A stretch of DNA of 64,000 bases from Selaginella moellendorffii (GCF_000143415.4 NW_003314268.1:2553972-2617971), one strand, 5' to 3'. Shown: positions 45,847 to 56,620, counted from the first letter of the stretch. Program-made: numbers and translations. Notes: generated by a model from the letters alone, not told the origin.

Positions 45847-47608
45847 ATGGAGGAGAAGGGCATGGAAGAATGTATGGAAGGTATGGAGTCGATCTCGTTG
45901 GACAAGGCACCGCTGGCGTATTTCTCCAGCAGCGACTACAGGAGCGCCATGGCGGCCAGTGGGGCGATGTCTCCCTCGGCAGATCAGGAGGACGATGAGG
46001 ACGGTTTTCTTGGAGCTCAATCAGGGCCAGAACCAGATCCTAGGGTCTCAGATTCATCCAGGGAGGTCCCGATCTCCAGGAACGGGGGAAATTCTTCTCA
46101 AGAATTTCTCACAATGGCCGTCACGCAGCCTCAGAAGATCCAAGAATCCACGGGCTCCTCGCTGGTTCCCAACATCTACGTGACCTATCTGGTGGTATCG
46201 CACACCAACATTCCCGAGTATGGTGGTACGGAGTTTAGCGTGAGACGAAGATTTCGCGACTTTGTCACGCTCGCCGACCGCCTCGCGCTGGCTTACAGGG
46301 GCTACTTCATACCTCCTCGCCCGGACAAGAGCATCGTGGAGAGCCAAGTGATGCAAAAGCAGGAGTTTATCGAGCAGAGGCGCGTGGCTCTGGAGAAGTA
46401 CTTGAGCCGGCTCGCGGCCCATCCAGTTTTGAGGAAGTCCGAGGAGCTCAGGCTGTTTCTTCAAACGAATGGGAAGCTACCTTTGCAGCCATCCATCGAC
46501 ATGGCCTCGAGAATGCTGGATGGAGCAGCAAAGCTGCCCAAGCAGCTCTTTGGCGATAGCAGCACCGTGCTGGCTCCTCAAGAGGCGTCACAGCCTGCCA
46601 AAGGTGGCAGAGATTTGATTAGAATTTTCAAGGAGCTGCGGCAGTCCGTCACGAATGACTGGGGGGCGTCCAAGCCTCCTGTTGTTGAGGAAGACAAGGA
46701 GTTTTTGGAGAAGAAGGAGAAGCTCCAGGATCTCGAGCTGGAGCTTACTGAGGCTTCTCAGCAGGTTTGGGTTCCCAAGGCCAGTTTTTCTTTTTGCTCT
46801 TAACTTTCTCATTTAGGCTGAAGCTCTGATCAAGGCACAGCAAGAGGTTGGGGATGTGGTGGGAGATCTCGGACTTGCTCTGATACGCATCGGAAAGTAT
46901 GAGTCTCAAGAAGCGACTGGCAACGCTCAAAAGGTCCACGCCACTGATGTCAAGCGCTTGGCAACGGCAGCAGTGAAAGTGAGCCGCTTCTACAAGGAAT
47001 TCAACGCTGAATCTTGCAAGCATCTGGTAGGTGCTGGTTTTTCATCTGGGAAAAATGTGAACTTGAACTTCCAGCCTTGCAGGACCACTTGCACGATTAT
47101 CTTGGTCTCATGCAATCCGTGCATACTGCTTTTTCGGATCGCTCCAGCGCTTTGCTGACCTTGCAGACACTGATGACGGACCTCTCGGCGATGCATGCTC
47201 GCATCGAGAAGCTGAATGCTTCTTCCTCTAAAACTTTCGGGGGCGATAGATCCAGCAACCGGAAGGTGGAGGAGCTGAACGACTCCATCAAGACAGCGGA
47301 GAAGAGCCGGGACAAAGCGCAAGAGGAGTACGAGCGAATCAAGGTAGTGTGCCTTGTTGTCTCCCTCGATACAGATCTAACGTGGTCTATCAGGAACGCA
47401 ACCGGAGTGAAATCGAAAACTATGAATGCGATCGACAAAGAGACTTTTTCAGCATGCTAAAGGGCTTTGTACAAACTCAGGTAAGTTCTTTCTCTTCTCA
47501 TCCTGTGTGCTTGAATCGTGAGACTTTTGTGTGTAGGTGACGTATAACGAGAGAATCGCCAGTGTGTGGAGTAAAGCCTTTGAAGAGGCTGGTTCCGCCT
47601 CTGTGTAA
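45847..47608 (+). CDS. SNX2: Sorting nexin 2, retromer-associated PX-BAR protein
   Basis: Five exons (45847-46764, 46817-47026, 47083-47343, 47394-47480, 47537-47608) give 515 residues. SNX2 binds phosphatidylinositol 3-phosphate on endosomes and bends membrane with SNX1 in vacuolar receptor recycling. An acidic N-terminal region is followed by a PX domain at about residues 105-215, including YVTYLVVSHTN, FSVRRRFRDFVTLADRLALA, the PPRPDK turn and QRRVALEKYLSRLAAHPVL. A BAR domain of long helices follows (EFLEKKEKLQDLELELTEA, VKRLATAAVKVSRFYKEFN, LNDSIKTAEKSRDKAQEEYE). The N-terminal extension favours SNX2 over SNX1. Confidence 0.92.
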
Positions 47609-47701
47609 GCTATTTGTTTCGTGGTTTTTTTTGGTTAATCGACAAATGGAGAAGCAAGAAACTCATAAAGTGGAAATTCTTCCATTTAGACATATTTTTG
47701 T

Positions 47702-48112
47702 TTACCAGGGAGCATCACACTCAAAGTCATACATTTCATATCGCAAGTAACACATATGCCCCACTTCACCCAAGCAAGCAGCAGCACCAATTGCGAGTGG
47801 AACATACTTGTCAAACATGGCTTGGATGTTTCTTATGCATGCCCTGCAGCTATCATACGAGTCGAAACCAACAGGGCAAGAGTAGCAACCATAGGCAATA
47901 AATTTTCCACTACCTTCTTGGAGATAGCCCCCCAAGATCGTCAAGGTGTACAAGCTTGAATACATGAGCTTTAGATTTGCATGGAAAGGATGTCCCTTGC
48001 GTAACCATTTGTGATTGTATCTAAAGGGACTTCCTGCTATTGGACACTTCGGGAAAGTATAAACCTCTGCACAGAAAATTGCCAGTATCAAAAACACTTT
48101 CAACAGTGCCAT
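47702..48112 (-). CDS. Small secreted Gnk2/DUF26-like cysteine-rich protein
   Basis: Single exon, 136 residues, with a clear signal peptide (MALLKVFLILAIFCAEVYT). The core has YGCYSCPVGFDSYDSCRACI, then ACLGEVGHMCYLRYEMYDFE, matching the DUF26 pattern of C-x(8,9)-C-x2-C with a later C-x-x-RYE. DUF26 proteins include ginkgo Gnk2, a mannose-binding antifungal protein, and plasmodesmal proteins; here there is one domain and no membrane anchor. The first Cys spacing is one residue longer than usual. The 3' end comes 93 bp after the SNX2 stop, converging. Confidence 0.75.
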   Translation of the reverse strand: MALLKVFLILAIFCAEVYTFPKCPIAGSPFRYNHKWLRKGHPFHANLKLMYSSLYTLTILGGYLQEGSGKFIAYGCYSCPVGFDSYDSCRACIRNIQAMFDKYVPLAIGAAACLGEVGHMCYLRYEMYDFECDAPW

Positions 48113-48284
48113 GAGGTTCCGTGACTAAGTTTATTAGAAAATTAAGAATAGATTAGAACCTCAGATTGAACGCCCAACGAACTCCACAGCTCAGAAGCCA
48201 CTTGTCGATACTTACACCGCTTTTCTTATTATTATTATAATCATTATTTGTTTCGCTTTTTTTGTTTTTTTTTTGTTTGGGAAG

Positions 48285-49871
48285 TTACGCTTTTGATTTT
48301 AGAGTACAAGTGACTCTGATTTGTGACTCAAACAAAGCGCCCTGGGCTCCAACGTTTGGTTCCAGTGGCATTCCTTGAACCAATTCCTTTGCGGTATTGA
48401 GCTGCCCTGTCCGCCCCAAAACATCCACCATCAGTGAGAAATGCTCCTCCCAATGCTCTAGATTGTGATCGAAGCTCATAGACAAGAACAGGTTACACGC
48501 TTGTTCTATGTGTCCCTTGTGGTTGCAAGCCACCAAACAATTGAGAAACGAAATCTCACTTGCGTCCAAGCCATGGACACACATTCCACGGAAAAAATCC
48601 ATTGCATGTTCACCATAGTAGGCCTCGCCGCCAATCAGTGTGTTCCACGATGCAGTGTTGCGCTCCGGCATTGTGGAGAACAGCCTCCTTGCCTCCTCCA
48701 AATCTCCAGCTTGGGAATACGCTGCTAACATCACGTTCCATGAAACGTTATCTCGCTCTTGCATGGAATAGAACGTTGTCTCTGCACGAGAGATATTTCT
48801 ATCGCCGACATACGCCGCTAGCATGGTATTCCACGTCATTGTGTCCGCATCGGGCATTTTTGCAAAAAAGCTCTCCACAGCATCAAAATGCCTGGCCGCG
48901 GCATATCCTAAAATCAAAGTTGTCCACGACACAATGTCCCATTCTGGGCACAAATCAAACCGAGACTTGGCTCCCTCTAAGTCTCCAGTGTAAATAAAAG
49001 CAGAAATCACCGCATTGTAGGAGACCACATTTTTCTCGTGCATGGTTTGGAGGAAACGTATACATTCTACTAGATGCCCTCTGTTGGCATATGCCTGAAG
49101 CATCACCGTACACGAGACAAGATCCCACTCTGGCATGGAATCAAAAACCCGCTTTGCTTCGGTGAGATCACCTTTCAGAGAAAACGCTTCAAGCATGGCA
49201 GTCCAGGCTAGCGTGTTCCTTTCGGGCATTTTGGAGAAGAGGTCTTTAGCTCTAGCTATTAGACCCTTTTCGCAAAACGCGGCAACCATGGTTGTCCATG
49301 TAACAAGCGTCGCTTCTGGGATCCATGCAAACATACTCTCGGCGCTGGAGAGATCACCCAAGTTTGCGAATCCAGATACCATGGAATTAAAGACCACGAC
49401 GTTCCATCTGGGCATAAGATCAAACAACCTCTTTGCGCTGCTCAAATCTCCCTTCTTTACAAACGCCTGGAGGAGTGAGGCCCAAGAAACAATGTCCCTG
49501 TCCGGCATCGTATCAAACAGCTGTTTTGCCTTACGCAAATGCCCAGCATTGGCATAAGCTGCAACCAGCGTATTCCAAGTCACTCGATCTCGCAATGGCA
49601 AAACTCCAAACAGCTCCTCCGCTTGGGCAATACCTCCATTGCGGACGTAGCCCGAGAGCAGGATATTCCACGAGTGCTGGTTGGGACACTCGAGCGTTTG
49701 AAAGGCAGAAAGGGCATCTTGGAGGCTGCCACACCTGGCATATGCTTTGACGATGAGATTCACGAGCTGGACATGGCGGTGGAGTTTCCTCTCAACTAAA
49801 GTTCTCTCTAGGTCTTTCACTTGCGAGATGGTAGAAGCACGCCCGATCAAAGTGATAACCTCATGGTCCAT
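48285..49871 (-). CDS. Pentatricopeptide repeat protein
   Basis: Intron-free, about 528 residues from the ATG at 49871. Nearly the whole protein is short PPR motifs of about 31 residues, for example NIVKAYARCGSL-like (LIVKAYARCGSLQDAL), WNTLVAAYANAGHLRKAK, WTAMLEAFSLKGDLTEAK, WNTMLAAYVGDRNISRAE and WNVMLAAYSQAGDLEEAR. Most motifs contain MPEW or MPER, as in land-plant S-type repeats. No DYW domain; no clear targeting peptide. The end (WEEHFSLMVDVLGRTGQLNTAKE) is E-like but short. An RNA-binding organellar role is inferred from the family. A decayed relative lies at 59.9-60.6 kb. Confidence 0.88.
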   Translation of the reverse strand: MDHEVITLIGRASTISQVKDLERTLVERKLHRHVQLVNLIVKAYARCGSLQDALSAFQTLECPNQHSWNILLSGYVRNGGIAQAEELFGVLPLRDRVTWNTLVAAYANAGHLRKAKQLFDTMPDRDIVSWASLLQAFVKKGDLSSAKRLFDLMPRWNVVVFNSMVSGFANLGDLSSAESMFAWIPEATLVTWTTMVAAFCEKGLIARAKDLFSKMPERNTLAWTAMLEAFSLKGDLTEAKRVFDSMPEWDLVSCTVMLQAYANRGHLVECIRFLQTMHEKNVVSYNAVISAFIYTGDLEGAKSRFDLCPEWDIVSWTTLILGYAAARHFDAVESFFAKMPDADTMTWNTMLAAYVGDRNISRAETTFYSMQERDNVSWNVMLAAYSQAGDLEEARRLFSTMPERNTASWNTLIGGEAYYGEHAMDFFRGMCVHGLDASEISFLNCLVACNHKGHIEQACNLFLSMSFDHNLEHWEEHFSLMVDVLGRTGQLNTAKELVQGMPLEPNVGAQGALFESQIRVTCTLKSKA

Positions 49872-49949
49872 GTCCAAAACATTGCAGCTAAGTTGTTAGA
49901 TTATGCCATGACGAACAAAAAGATCTTTGGATTTCTGGAAATCCAAGAG

Positions 49950-50849
49950 CTAGAAATCCTTGAGGATGGCCTTGATTTGCTCCAGGGTGACGAACAGCAC
50001 CACCGAGAATGGCGCCTGCCTTGTCAAGGTCGGCAAAAATCCCCTGTAGAGAGCCATGGCGCCCTCTCCCCTCACAGTCTTGATCGCGCAGTCCAAGCTC
50101 CCGCTATACCTGGCGTCCCCCGCGCCCACGCTCATCACCCTCGTCTTGATCACGTCCACGGGATTGGACGCCACCGACGCCACAAACCCCGCGACCAAGC
50201 TCGCCCCGACGTGCGTCGCCAATCCCTCGCGGCAGATCCCTCTCCCCGCCAGGAACTCCTTGCTCTGATCGTAGGTCGTGAGCTGCGCCGCCGTGACGAT
50301 CATCGCGCGCTGGATCGTCGGCCCCGACCCCGTCCACAGCGATCCAATCCCTTCCTGCCGCGCGATCCTGGCCAGGGCGTCGCCGACCCCGAGGTATCTC
50401 CGCCGCTGCCACACTGGGAGCCTGCCATCGCCTTGCATCCTCACCAGCGCCACATCCGCGGGATTCCCTACCGCGGCGCCGATCCCTCCAGCGATCAGCC
50501 CGGCCGCGAACTTCTTGTGGACTGCCAGATCCAGATCGGCATTGCTGGGATCCAATCGCTTCTCTCGCCACGCCTCCTTGATCGCGTCGTAGAGACCTAG
50601 CCGCGTGGTGGAGTAGAGCCCCTGGCGGAGAATGGCCGCCGAGACGCCCGAGAAGAGCGCCTTGGCGCCCTCTGTTTGAAGAACCCTAATCCCGACCGAC
50701 AGAGGCCCTGTTCTTGCCGCCGCCGCCACTGGCGAATCTCCCGCTGCGATTGGGAGCTGCATTCTCACCTTGATGAGATCCAGTGGATGCGTCATGGATC
50801 CCGCGACGATGGACGCGGCACCACCTTCCACGAACGCTTTCCACCCCAT
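49950..50849 (-). CDS. DIC: Mitochondrial dicarboxylate carrier (DIC/UCP5-like)
   Basis: Single exon, 299 residues, the usual length of a mitochondrial carrier. It has three repeats, each with the signature P-x-[DE]-x-x-[KR]: HPLDLIKVRMQL near residue 23, NPADVALVRMQGDGRLPV in the middle, and NPVDVIKTRVMS near residue 220. The N-terminus WKAFVEGGAASIVAGSMTHP and the end LTRQAPFSVVLFVTLEQIK are typical of plant DIC proteins, which exchange malate, oxaloacetate or succinate for phosphate or sulfate across the inner membrane. The middle signature has VALVR instead of an acid/base pair in the usual place, as in DIC/UCP relatives. Confidence 0.9.
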   Translation of the reverse strand: MGWKAFVEGGAASIVAGSMTHPLDLIKVRMQLPIAAGDSPVAAAARTGPLSVGIRVLQTEGAKALFSGVSAAILRQGLYSTTRLGLYDAIKEAWREKRLDPSNADLDLAVHKKFAAGLIAGGIGAAVGNPADVALVRMQGDGRLPVWQRRRYLGVGDALARIARQEGIGSLWTGSGPTIQRAMIVTAAQLTTYDQSKEFLAGRGICREGLATHVGASLVAGFVASVASNPVDVIKTRVMSVGAGDARYSGSLDCAIKTVRGEGAMALYRGFLPTLTRQAPFSVVLFVTLEQIKAILKDF

Positions 50850-51027
50850 TTTTCCTTCCTCCCTCCTGGCGCGACCCTAGAGATCGCGTAGAAGCAGGCG
50901 CTCCTCGCTAGAAAATCCAGAGTCTCTCCAGGAGCTACATCGTGGCTCTTCGCATTCTCCCTCGCGAAGAAGTAAAACGGAGAAAGACCACGAGAGATAT
51001 TCCATTTCCAGATGCGGTATATCCCTC

Positions 51028-53577
51028 CTAGAGCATCGACTTGATTTGCGGTGGAAGGGATTCGAACCCGGCGTGCTTGTCGTTGTCAGCGATGAACTTC
51101 GCGAATCGCAAACCTTTGCCTTGGTTCTTAGGATCAAAAGGAGGCCGAGGAGCGGTTTTTAGAGGATCAACCATCGACCACACGGCAGACAATCCAGTGT
51201 CTTTCTTGTCGAGCTCTGAGAGCAGTGAAAAATCTGGAAGTAAAGATGATCAAACTTCTGCGAGGAGAATTTGATAGCTGTCTTACCATCGGACTCGGCG
51301 AACTGGAGCACTGGGCGTAATGCTGCCGAAGGAATGCTGAAGTTTAAGTATGGGATCACTGTGACTCCACCATGTTTTGCGTTACTGTGTGAAGTAAAAG
51401 GAAGTGTAAGCTCTTCTCTGCTGGAAGAAAAGCGTACCTTGTTACCAAGCCGATCATACGACCTTGGCTGTTAACCACAACGCCACCACTTCCACCGGGA
51501 TGAACAGCGGCAGTCGTTTGAAGCATCACAGGTGTGTTTGATTCACACTCTTGCGGGTTTGAAACGATCTCGCGGCTATTCACGACTCGTGAGATAACTC
51601 CGATTGTTATAGAGGGTCCTAGCTCTGCAAGTTCACAAGAAGGAAGTTAACGCCAACGAAAAGCGATTCTTGCCTGTTCGGGGCCCAAAAAGTCCATGGC
51701 CAATCACAGCTACTGCTGATCCAGGAACTGGCTCTGTGGTGTCGACTGGAATTGGTTCGAGCTCGTAAGGCACCGAGGTGAGTTGCAAGAGAGCAACGTC
51801 CAGTGGTCCATGCGAGACAAATACTACTGTCGCAAAATGCCAAGAACGTCGCTGTTGGCGCTCGAGACGTACTTGAACGGGTGAATACTGCCCACGATTT
51901 GATACGTTGGCCACCTCTATGAAATCGTCCCGAAGCAACGGATCAACTGTTAACCTTCTGAACCTCCACGGCTCCAAAAGATGAGCATTTGTCAATATAA
52001 GGCCCGACTTGTTGAGAAGAGTTCCTGATGCCCAGCTTCCGTTGCTTGTTGTTAGAAGAACTATTGATGAAAGTGCCATTTGAATGTGCTTATTACTTTG
52101 CAACTTCTCGTTGTCAAAGATGTTGTACATCACGTTGAAACCAAGTTCTTCCAGTTCTGACGCTAGAACCTTGGCTGGTAAGATAAGCTGTTTCAAAAGA
52201 AATAAGATAGAAAGATAAAACGTCTCTACACAGCTTACTTGAACTTCAACTCCAGAACTGCGCTGACGCAGTGGCCTAAGAAGAATCCCAACAAGATTAC
52301 CAGCAGCATCAAAAACAGGGCCACCTTCCATGCCTGTAAACAAGAATTTAGTTTGCAATCACCAAAAAGAAGCATTAAAATCGAACGACCTCACACGATA
52401 TATCACCAGAGCTCACCAGGAAGAGCACGGATATCAGCCATTAAAATGAGCCTAGATGACGACGGCCAGCAATTGGAGACATTGCCAACCGAAACGCTGG
52501 CAAACAAATTCCAGTAAAACCCAGTCAGTTGCGGAATGGCTCTCTACCTGTTAAAAAAATGCAGAGGTGATAGCGCACCAAAAGGTGATCCAATTGCTCG
52601 GACAACATCGCCTTTGGTACAAACACTTGAGAGCATCAGTTCCTGCACAGAATTTGTACTTCAAGTTTTAGGACGAAAGACTTGAAAAGAAAAGAGAAAA
52701 ACAAACCGTAGTATTTGCTTGGACGCTGAGGACAGCTATCCTTGTAAAAGCTGCTGCTAGAGTAGCTGTGGTCTTAGGCACAGCACCCTCTTTGCTGCGA
52801 GAAAAATCGCTCTAAAACGCAGCGCAGCTTAAAATATAAGATAAATTGCAAACGTGAACTTACCACTGTGGCATTCTCCGGACGAGATTCTTGAGGATTT
52901 GCCACACTCCAGCCCATTTCCCACAACTCATCGCCTCCTTGCACGTCGAGTAAGGATCTCACCGCTTCTGATGCCCGCTTCACATGCACCTGGATCAAAC
53001 ACATGTAGAAAAAAGACCCTGTGAAGAACTGCTACTGTTTACCAGTTTTAAAATTTGCGCTGGAAGCCAAAGTGGTGTGGATCCAAATTCATTTGAGCTA
53101 GGAGGAGCCTGAAACTTTCAGAAATAAGAAGAAAACAAACAACGAAGAAGAAAGAATGAGTGATTACTTGCAGAAGAACTTCTAGAGTCGCGCCTCGAAC
53201 GAGTTTGATCGAGTCTTGGTCCTAAGAGATCGCTGTGACTCCAACTTAAAAGCAATCAAAAAAATTTTACCGCAAGATCGCTAGGCGATAGATACGGCTC
53301 CACGATCGAAGCGCAAGTCACCGCCGCCGCCGATTTTCCAGCGATCGGCAGCAGCAAACCGGATGCCGAGAGAGTAGTCTCGCCCGATCTGTCACGGCTC
53401 GTGAGGAGAAATCAAGCACAAGAACACCATACTCTGATGCGTGGAAAGCATGGCGCAGCATCTTCCGCGACTTTGGATCCTAAGAACAGCGAGAATGCAG
53501 CTCAAATCCAGCGCGCGCGCGAGATCATCACTTACTGGGCCGCGGATTCGCACCATCACAGCGCAGTGCGCCTCCAT
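51028..53577 (-). CDS. DEG15: DEG15 peroxisomal (glyoxysomal) processing protease
   Basis: A multi-exon trypsin-like protease that removes PTS2 presequences in peroxisomes. The first exons are 53577-53536, 53479-53433 and 53389-53271 (RIRGPDPKSRKMLRHAFH across the first splice, then SGETTLSASGLLLP). Later conserved parts are PGMEGG-type FTGMEGGPVFDAAGNLVGIL, GTLLNKSGLILTNAHLLEPW with the catalytic His, PLDVALLQL with the catalytic Asp, and VHPGGSGGVVVNSQGRMIGL with the catalytic Ser. The last exon (51215-51028) ends in QIKSML; SML is an accepted plant PTS1 signal. I did not resolve all middle exons. The start is 107 bp from the start of the opposing plastid S5 gene. Confidence 0.9.
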
Positions 53578-53683
53578 CCCCTCGGTAATGATTGATTGAG
53601 AGAATTAGGGCTCTTATGCTAGAATTTCGAGATTGGCTATGGCGTCGTGAGAGGCGCGCGGAAGAGATAAACGAAATCGCTCA
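53578..53683. promoter_or_regulatory. Short shared region between DEG15 and RPS5 starts
   Basis: Only 106 bp separate the two divergent ATG codons, so both genes must start transcription here or within each other's leaders. I saw no clear TATA box. Confidence 0.55.
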
Positions 53684-54676
53684 ATGGCGTCGGCGATTCT
53701 CTCGCTCAGCTCGGGCGCCGCCACGGCGCTGGAATCCTCCAAGGTACGCCTGCCCTGCGCCATCGCCAGGCGTCCCACATTCTCCCTCAAGTCGCAGCCG
53801 CGCATCGGCATTGCAAATCCTCTCATCGCCAGCGGGAGGAGGAGCAAGCAATCCGCGCTGCTCGTGACCGCCGCATACAAGGGACGGCTCCGCGCGGATC
53901 CATCCATGACCGATCCCAACGACGACGTGGGGATGAGCACGGAGGAGATCAAAGAGGCCTACGAATCGCTCTACGGGCCGTCCTGGGAACGAAAGAAGGC
54001 GTCCGAGAGCACGGCGGAGGAGGAGGAGGAGCGTGGCGGCGGGAGAAGGCGGCGGGGAGAGGAAGGAGGCCCCGGAGGGATGGGGGGGCGGCGAGGGGGA
54101 TCCAAGGATGGATTGGAGGAGTCCGTGGTCCAGGTCCGGCGAGTGACCAAGGTGGTGAAAGGGGGCAAGCAGCTCCAGTTCAGGGTGGTATCGGTGGTGG
54201 GTGACAAGAAGGGAAAGGTTGGAGTTGGAGTTGGAAAGGCCAAGGAGGTGATCGCGGCTGTCCAGAAATCCGTCAAGGATGCCAGGAGGAACATCGTCAC
54301 CGTGAGGATGACCAAGTACAAGACTTTCCCTCACAGGTAACTCTGCTTGTTCTTGCTCAGAGTGTGGTGATACTCCTGTGATCCTTGGGAGTCTCGGTTT
54401 CCTTTGCTCTAACTCTCTCGCCACAGGGTGGACGGGCACTACCACGCAGCGGACGTGATGCTCCGCCCAGCGTCGCCGGGGACGGGCATCATCGCGGGCG
54501 GCGCGGTGCGCGTCGTCCTGGAGATGGCCGGCATCGAGAACGCGCTAGGCAAGCAGATGGGGAGCGACAACACGCTCAACAACGCCAGGGCCACACTGCA
54601 CGCCGTGTCGCAGCTCCGCCACTTCCATGAGGTGGCGGAGCTCCGTGGGATCCCCATCGAGGTGCTCTGGAAGTGA
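53684..54676 (+). CDS. RPS5: Plastid 30S ribosomal protein S5
   Basis: Two exons (53684-54336 and 54427-54676), 300 residues. The N-terminus is a Ser/Ala/Arg-rich transit peptide ([20 protein letters not shown]). A plant-specific acidic then Gly/Arg-rich linker follows. The S5 N-terminal RNA-binding domain begins near residue 145 ([38 protein letters not shown]). The C-terminal domain is in exon 2 ([35 protein letters not shown]). S5 sits near the mRNA entry site and helps decoding accuracy. It is a nuclear-encoded plastid protein. Confidence 0.95.
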
Positions 54677-54867
54677 GAGAAGCTCCACAAGATGTACAAG
54701 AGAGAAACAAGGAATCAAACAACATACATTTTTGTAACAGTGGTGTCTCAGTTTGAAACTCTGGTAGATCGGCTACGCCAGCTTTGAAGAACTGTGGTCT
54801 CTAGGTTTAGAGACTTGTAGAGGAAGCTTTTTCTTGGGTGGCGGGGCTTTTAGGGTTGAGAGGAGCG

Positions 54868-56109
54868 ATGGGGCATAAGACCAAGGAGAAGCAGAAGAAA
54901 AAGGCGGCTCCACCGGCTAGCCCTGTCTCTCTGACCATCCTCTACTACGAGCTTCGCAAGGACTGGCCGGTGCCCCAGAGGCTTGCCGAGTCGAAGATGG
55001 ACGATCTATGCAACGACAGTGGTTTTGTGGCTGACGTGGACGAGTGGCTCAACGCCTTAGGCCTCTCGGAAGAGGTCGGCGTGGAGCGAAACCTTCATCC
55101 TCATGGTAGGGGAGGCTGGGCCGTGCGTAAGTTCATAGAACAGGGCGGCTTTGTTGCGTACTGCCCTAATGCCAACAGCAAAGATCACACTGGACTGCTA
55201 TACCGGCAGGCGCTGCGTTCCCAGGAGTATGCGAGTGCCCAGGCAGGCATGTTGCTCGTGGAAGAGGCGGCGCAGGCAGCGCAGGCAGCGCAGGCGGAGG
55301 AGAGGAAGAAAGGCAAGATGAAGGAGGAGGCAGCGGTAGAGGTGGCGGCGCAGGAGATGGAGGAGGCAGCGGTAGAGGTGGCAGGTAGCAATTCCGTGGC
55401 AACACTGATCACTGCCTTGAGAAAGGAGTTCCAGCAGCAGTTCACGCACCTGCAGGACCAGATCACTGCTTTGGAAGAGAAGACCACTGCTTTGGAAGAG
55501 AAGATCACTGCTGTGGAAAACAAAAGCTCGGTGCTGCGGGAGCGGATCACTGCTTTGAAAGAGAAGATCACTGCTTTGGAAGACGAGAACTCGGTGCAGC
55601 GGGAGCGGATCACTGCTTTGAAAGATGAGAACTCGGAGCTGCGGGAGCAGATCACTGCACTGAATAGGGAGATGCCTTCGATGCCGCCGATCTTGCTTGC
55701 GCTCAAAGCCATGTACAAGAGGAAGCTAGTGGAGTCATTCAGAGTGAAAGTAGCAGGCATGTTCCCGGATGCGGTCTGGAACGGGGACGTCCCTGATGTT
55801 GGGTGGTGGTGCGGCTTCATCCAGGACCCCAGCCGCATTGCAGTTCTCTCTTCGGCATCGGGAATCGGTTTTGATGTGCCGACGCTTGCGAGGACGGGCT
55901 ACGACCACCGATCAATCCGAGGAGTGGCTCCACATGGGATCACCGAAGAGCCTGAGGTCTATGCCACTTTTGTCTGTCAGTACGGTGGCACTGCGCTGGA
56001 GCAGATGAAGAAGATCTATCAGCTGGTCTTCGAGCGAGACGCTGCCGAGGATGCCGTTGAGGACGTGGAGTGCTGCCACTGTCCAGTCCATTGTCCGCCG
56101 GTGGAGTAA
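54868..56109 (+). CDS. Coiled-coil orphan protein
   Basis: I do not recognise this family. Single exon, 413 residues from the ATG at 54868 (MGHKTKEKQKKKAAPP). Residues 30-120 form a compact region (VSLTILYYELRKDWPVPQRL, FVADVDEWLNALGLSEEV). An Ala/Glu-rich stretch (VEEAAQAAQAAQAEE) follows. Next is a coiled coil of seven-residue repeats of the type ITALEEK, repeated about nine times (55,460-55,670) and encoded by near-identical 21-bp units. The C-terminal domain has VWNGDVPDVGWWCGFIQDP, then YATFVCQYGGTALEQMKKIY, and a Cys/His-rich end (CCHCPVHCPP). The repeats suggest recent expansion by slippage. Confidence 0.65.
   Translation: MGHKTKEKQKKKAAPPASPVSLTILYYELRKDWPVPQRLAESKMDDLCNDSGFVADVDEWLNALGLSEEVGVERNLHPHGRGGWAVRKFIEQGGFVAYCPNANSKDHTGLLYRQALRSQEYASAQAGMLLVEEAAQAAQAAQAEERKKGKMKEEAAVEVAAQEMEEAAVEVAGSNSVATLITALRKEFQQQFTHLQDQITALEEKTTALEEKITAVENKSSVLRERITALKEKITALEDENSVQRERITALKDENSELREQITALNREMPSMPPILLALKAMYKRKLVESFRVKVAGMFPDAVWNGDVPDVGWWCGFIQDPSRIAVLSSASGIGFDVPTLARTGYDHRSIRGVAPHGITEEPEVYATFVCQYGGTALEQMKKIYQLVFERDAAEDAVEDVECCHCPVHCPPVE
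55460..55670. repeat. 21-bp tandem repeat encoding ITALEEK heptads
   Basis: Units of the type atcactgctttggaagagaa are repeated with small changes inside the orphan gene. Confidence 0.8.
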
Positions 56110-56326
56110 GTATTAATCTTCCTTTCCAAAAGTTTTATTGATTTTTCTCTTATGCAGGGCGTGAAAACGGGGACTCCTTCCAGAGGACAAGCCACACGCA
56201 GCGTCTCAAATCCTATCTTCCATAACTTCCAGCTTTGAGCTTGTTTGCCGTCCTTTTTCGTTTTTATTGATTCTTAAAATACTAATCTGAAGCCAAGCAA
56301 AAGATAAAAACGCGGTTAGAGAATAT
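56110..56326. other. Intergenic between orphan gene and DeSI remnant
   Basis: Probable 3' UTR of the orphan gene; nothing else seen. Confidence 0.4.
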
Positions 56327-56620
56327 CTATGATCTGATAGAAGAAGTAAAACAGTACTGTCTGGGCAAGTGTGAATTTTTCTTTACATACCAAGGGAGTA
56401 TTGCGAGCCTGTTCACCCAACCCGGAATTGAAAATCCTGTGCACGCGTCGTTCGTGAAGTGATTGCAGTTCTTCACGATCGGGTACGAGTCGCCATTGTA
56501 ATCGTTTGCGGGACGTTCTATTCTGGCACCAAGACCAAGGCACACTGACTTTTGAAAAGTAAAACCCAGGCATGTCCTCGGCTAAACACCGCTAGACGGA
56601 TAGTCTTGGTGTTGAGTTTG
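56327..56620 (-). pseudogene. DeSI-like (PPPDE) peptidase remnant
   Basis: The minus strand reads CPGF-like AEDMPGFYF and then, after one frame change, QKSVCLGLGARIERP and NGDSYPIVKNCNHFTNDACT, followed by IPGWVNRLA. The block KNCNHFT with a catalytic Cys and the ending IPGWVNRLA are hallmarks of plant DeSI-like cysteine peptidases (deSUMOylase-related). The N-terminal half was not recognised upstream, and a frame change lies near 56,555. An unrecognised intron could explain part of this. Confidence 0.55.

Noticed and set aside
49821-50600. 259-codon plus-strand frame
   Set aside because: Antisense shadow of the dicarboxylate carrier.
51045-51075. tRNA T-arm-like ggattcgaaccc
   Set aside because: Lies in the last coding exon of DEG15 (encodes GFESLPP); no other tRNA arms around it.
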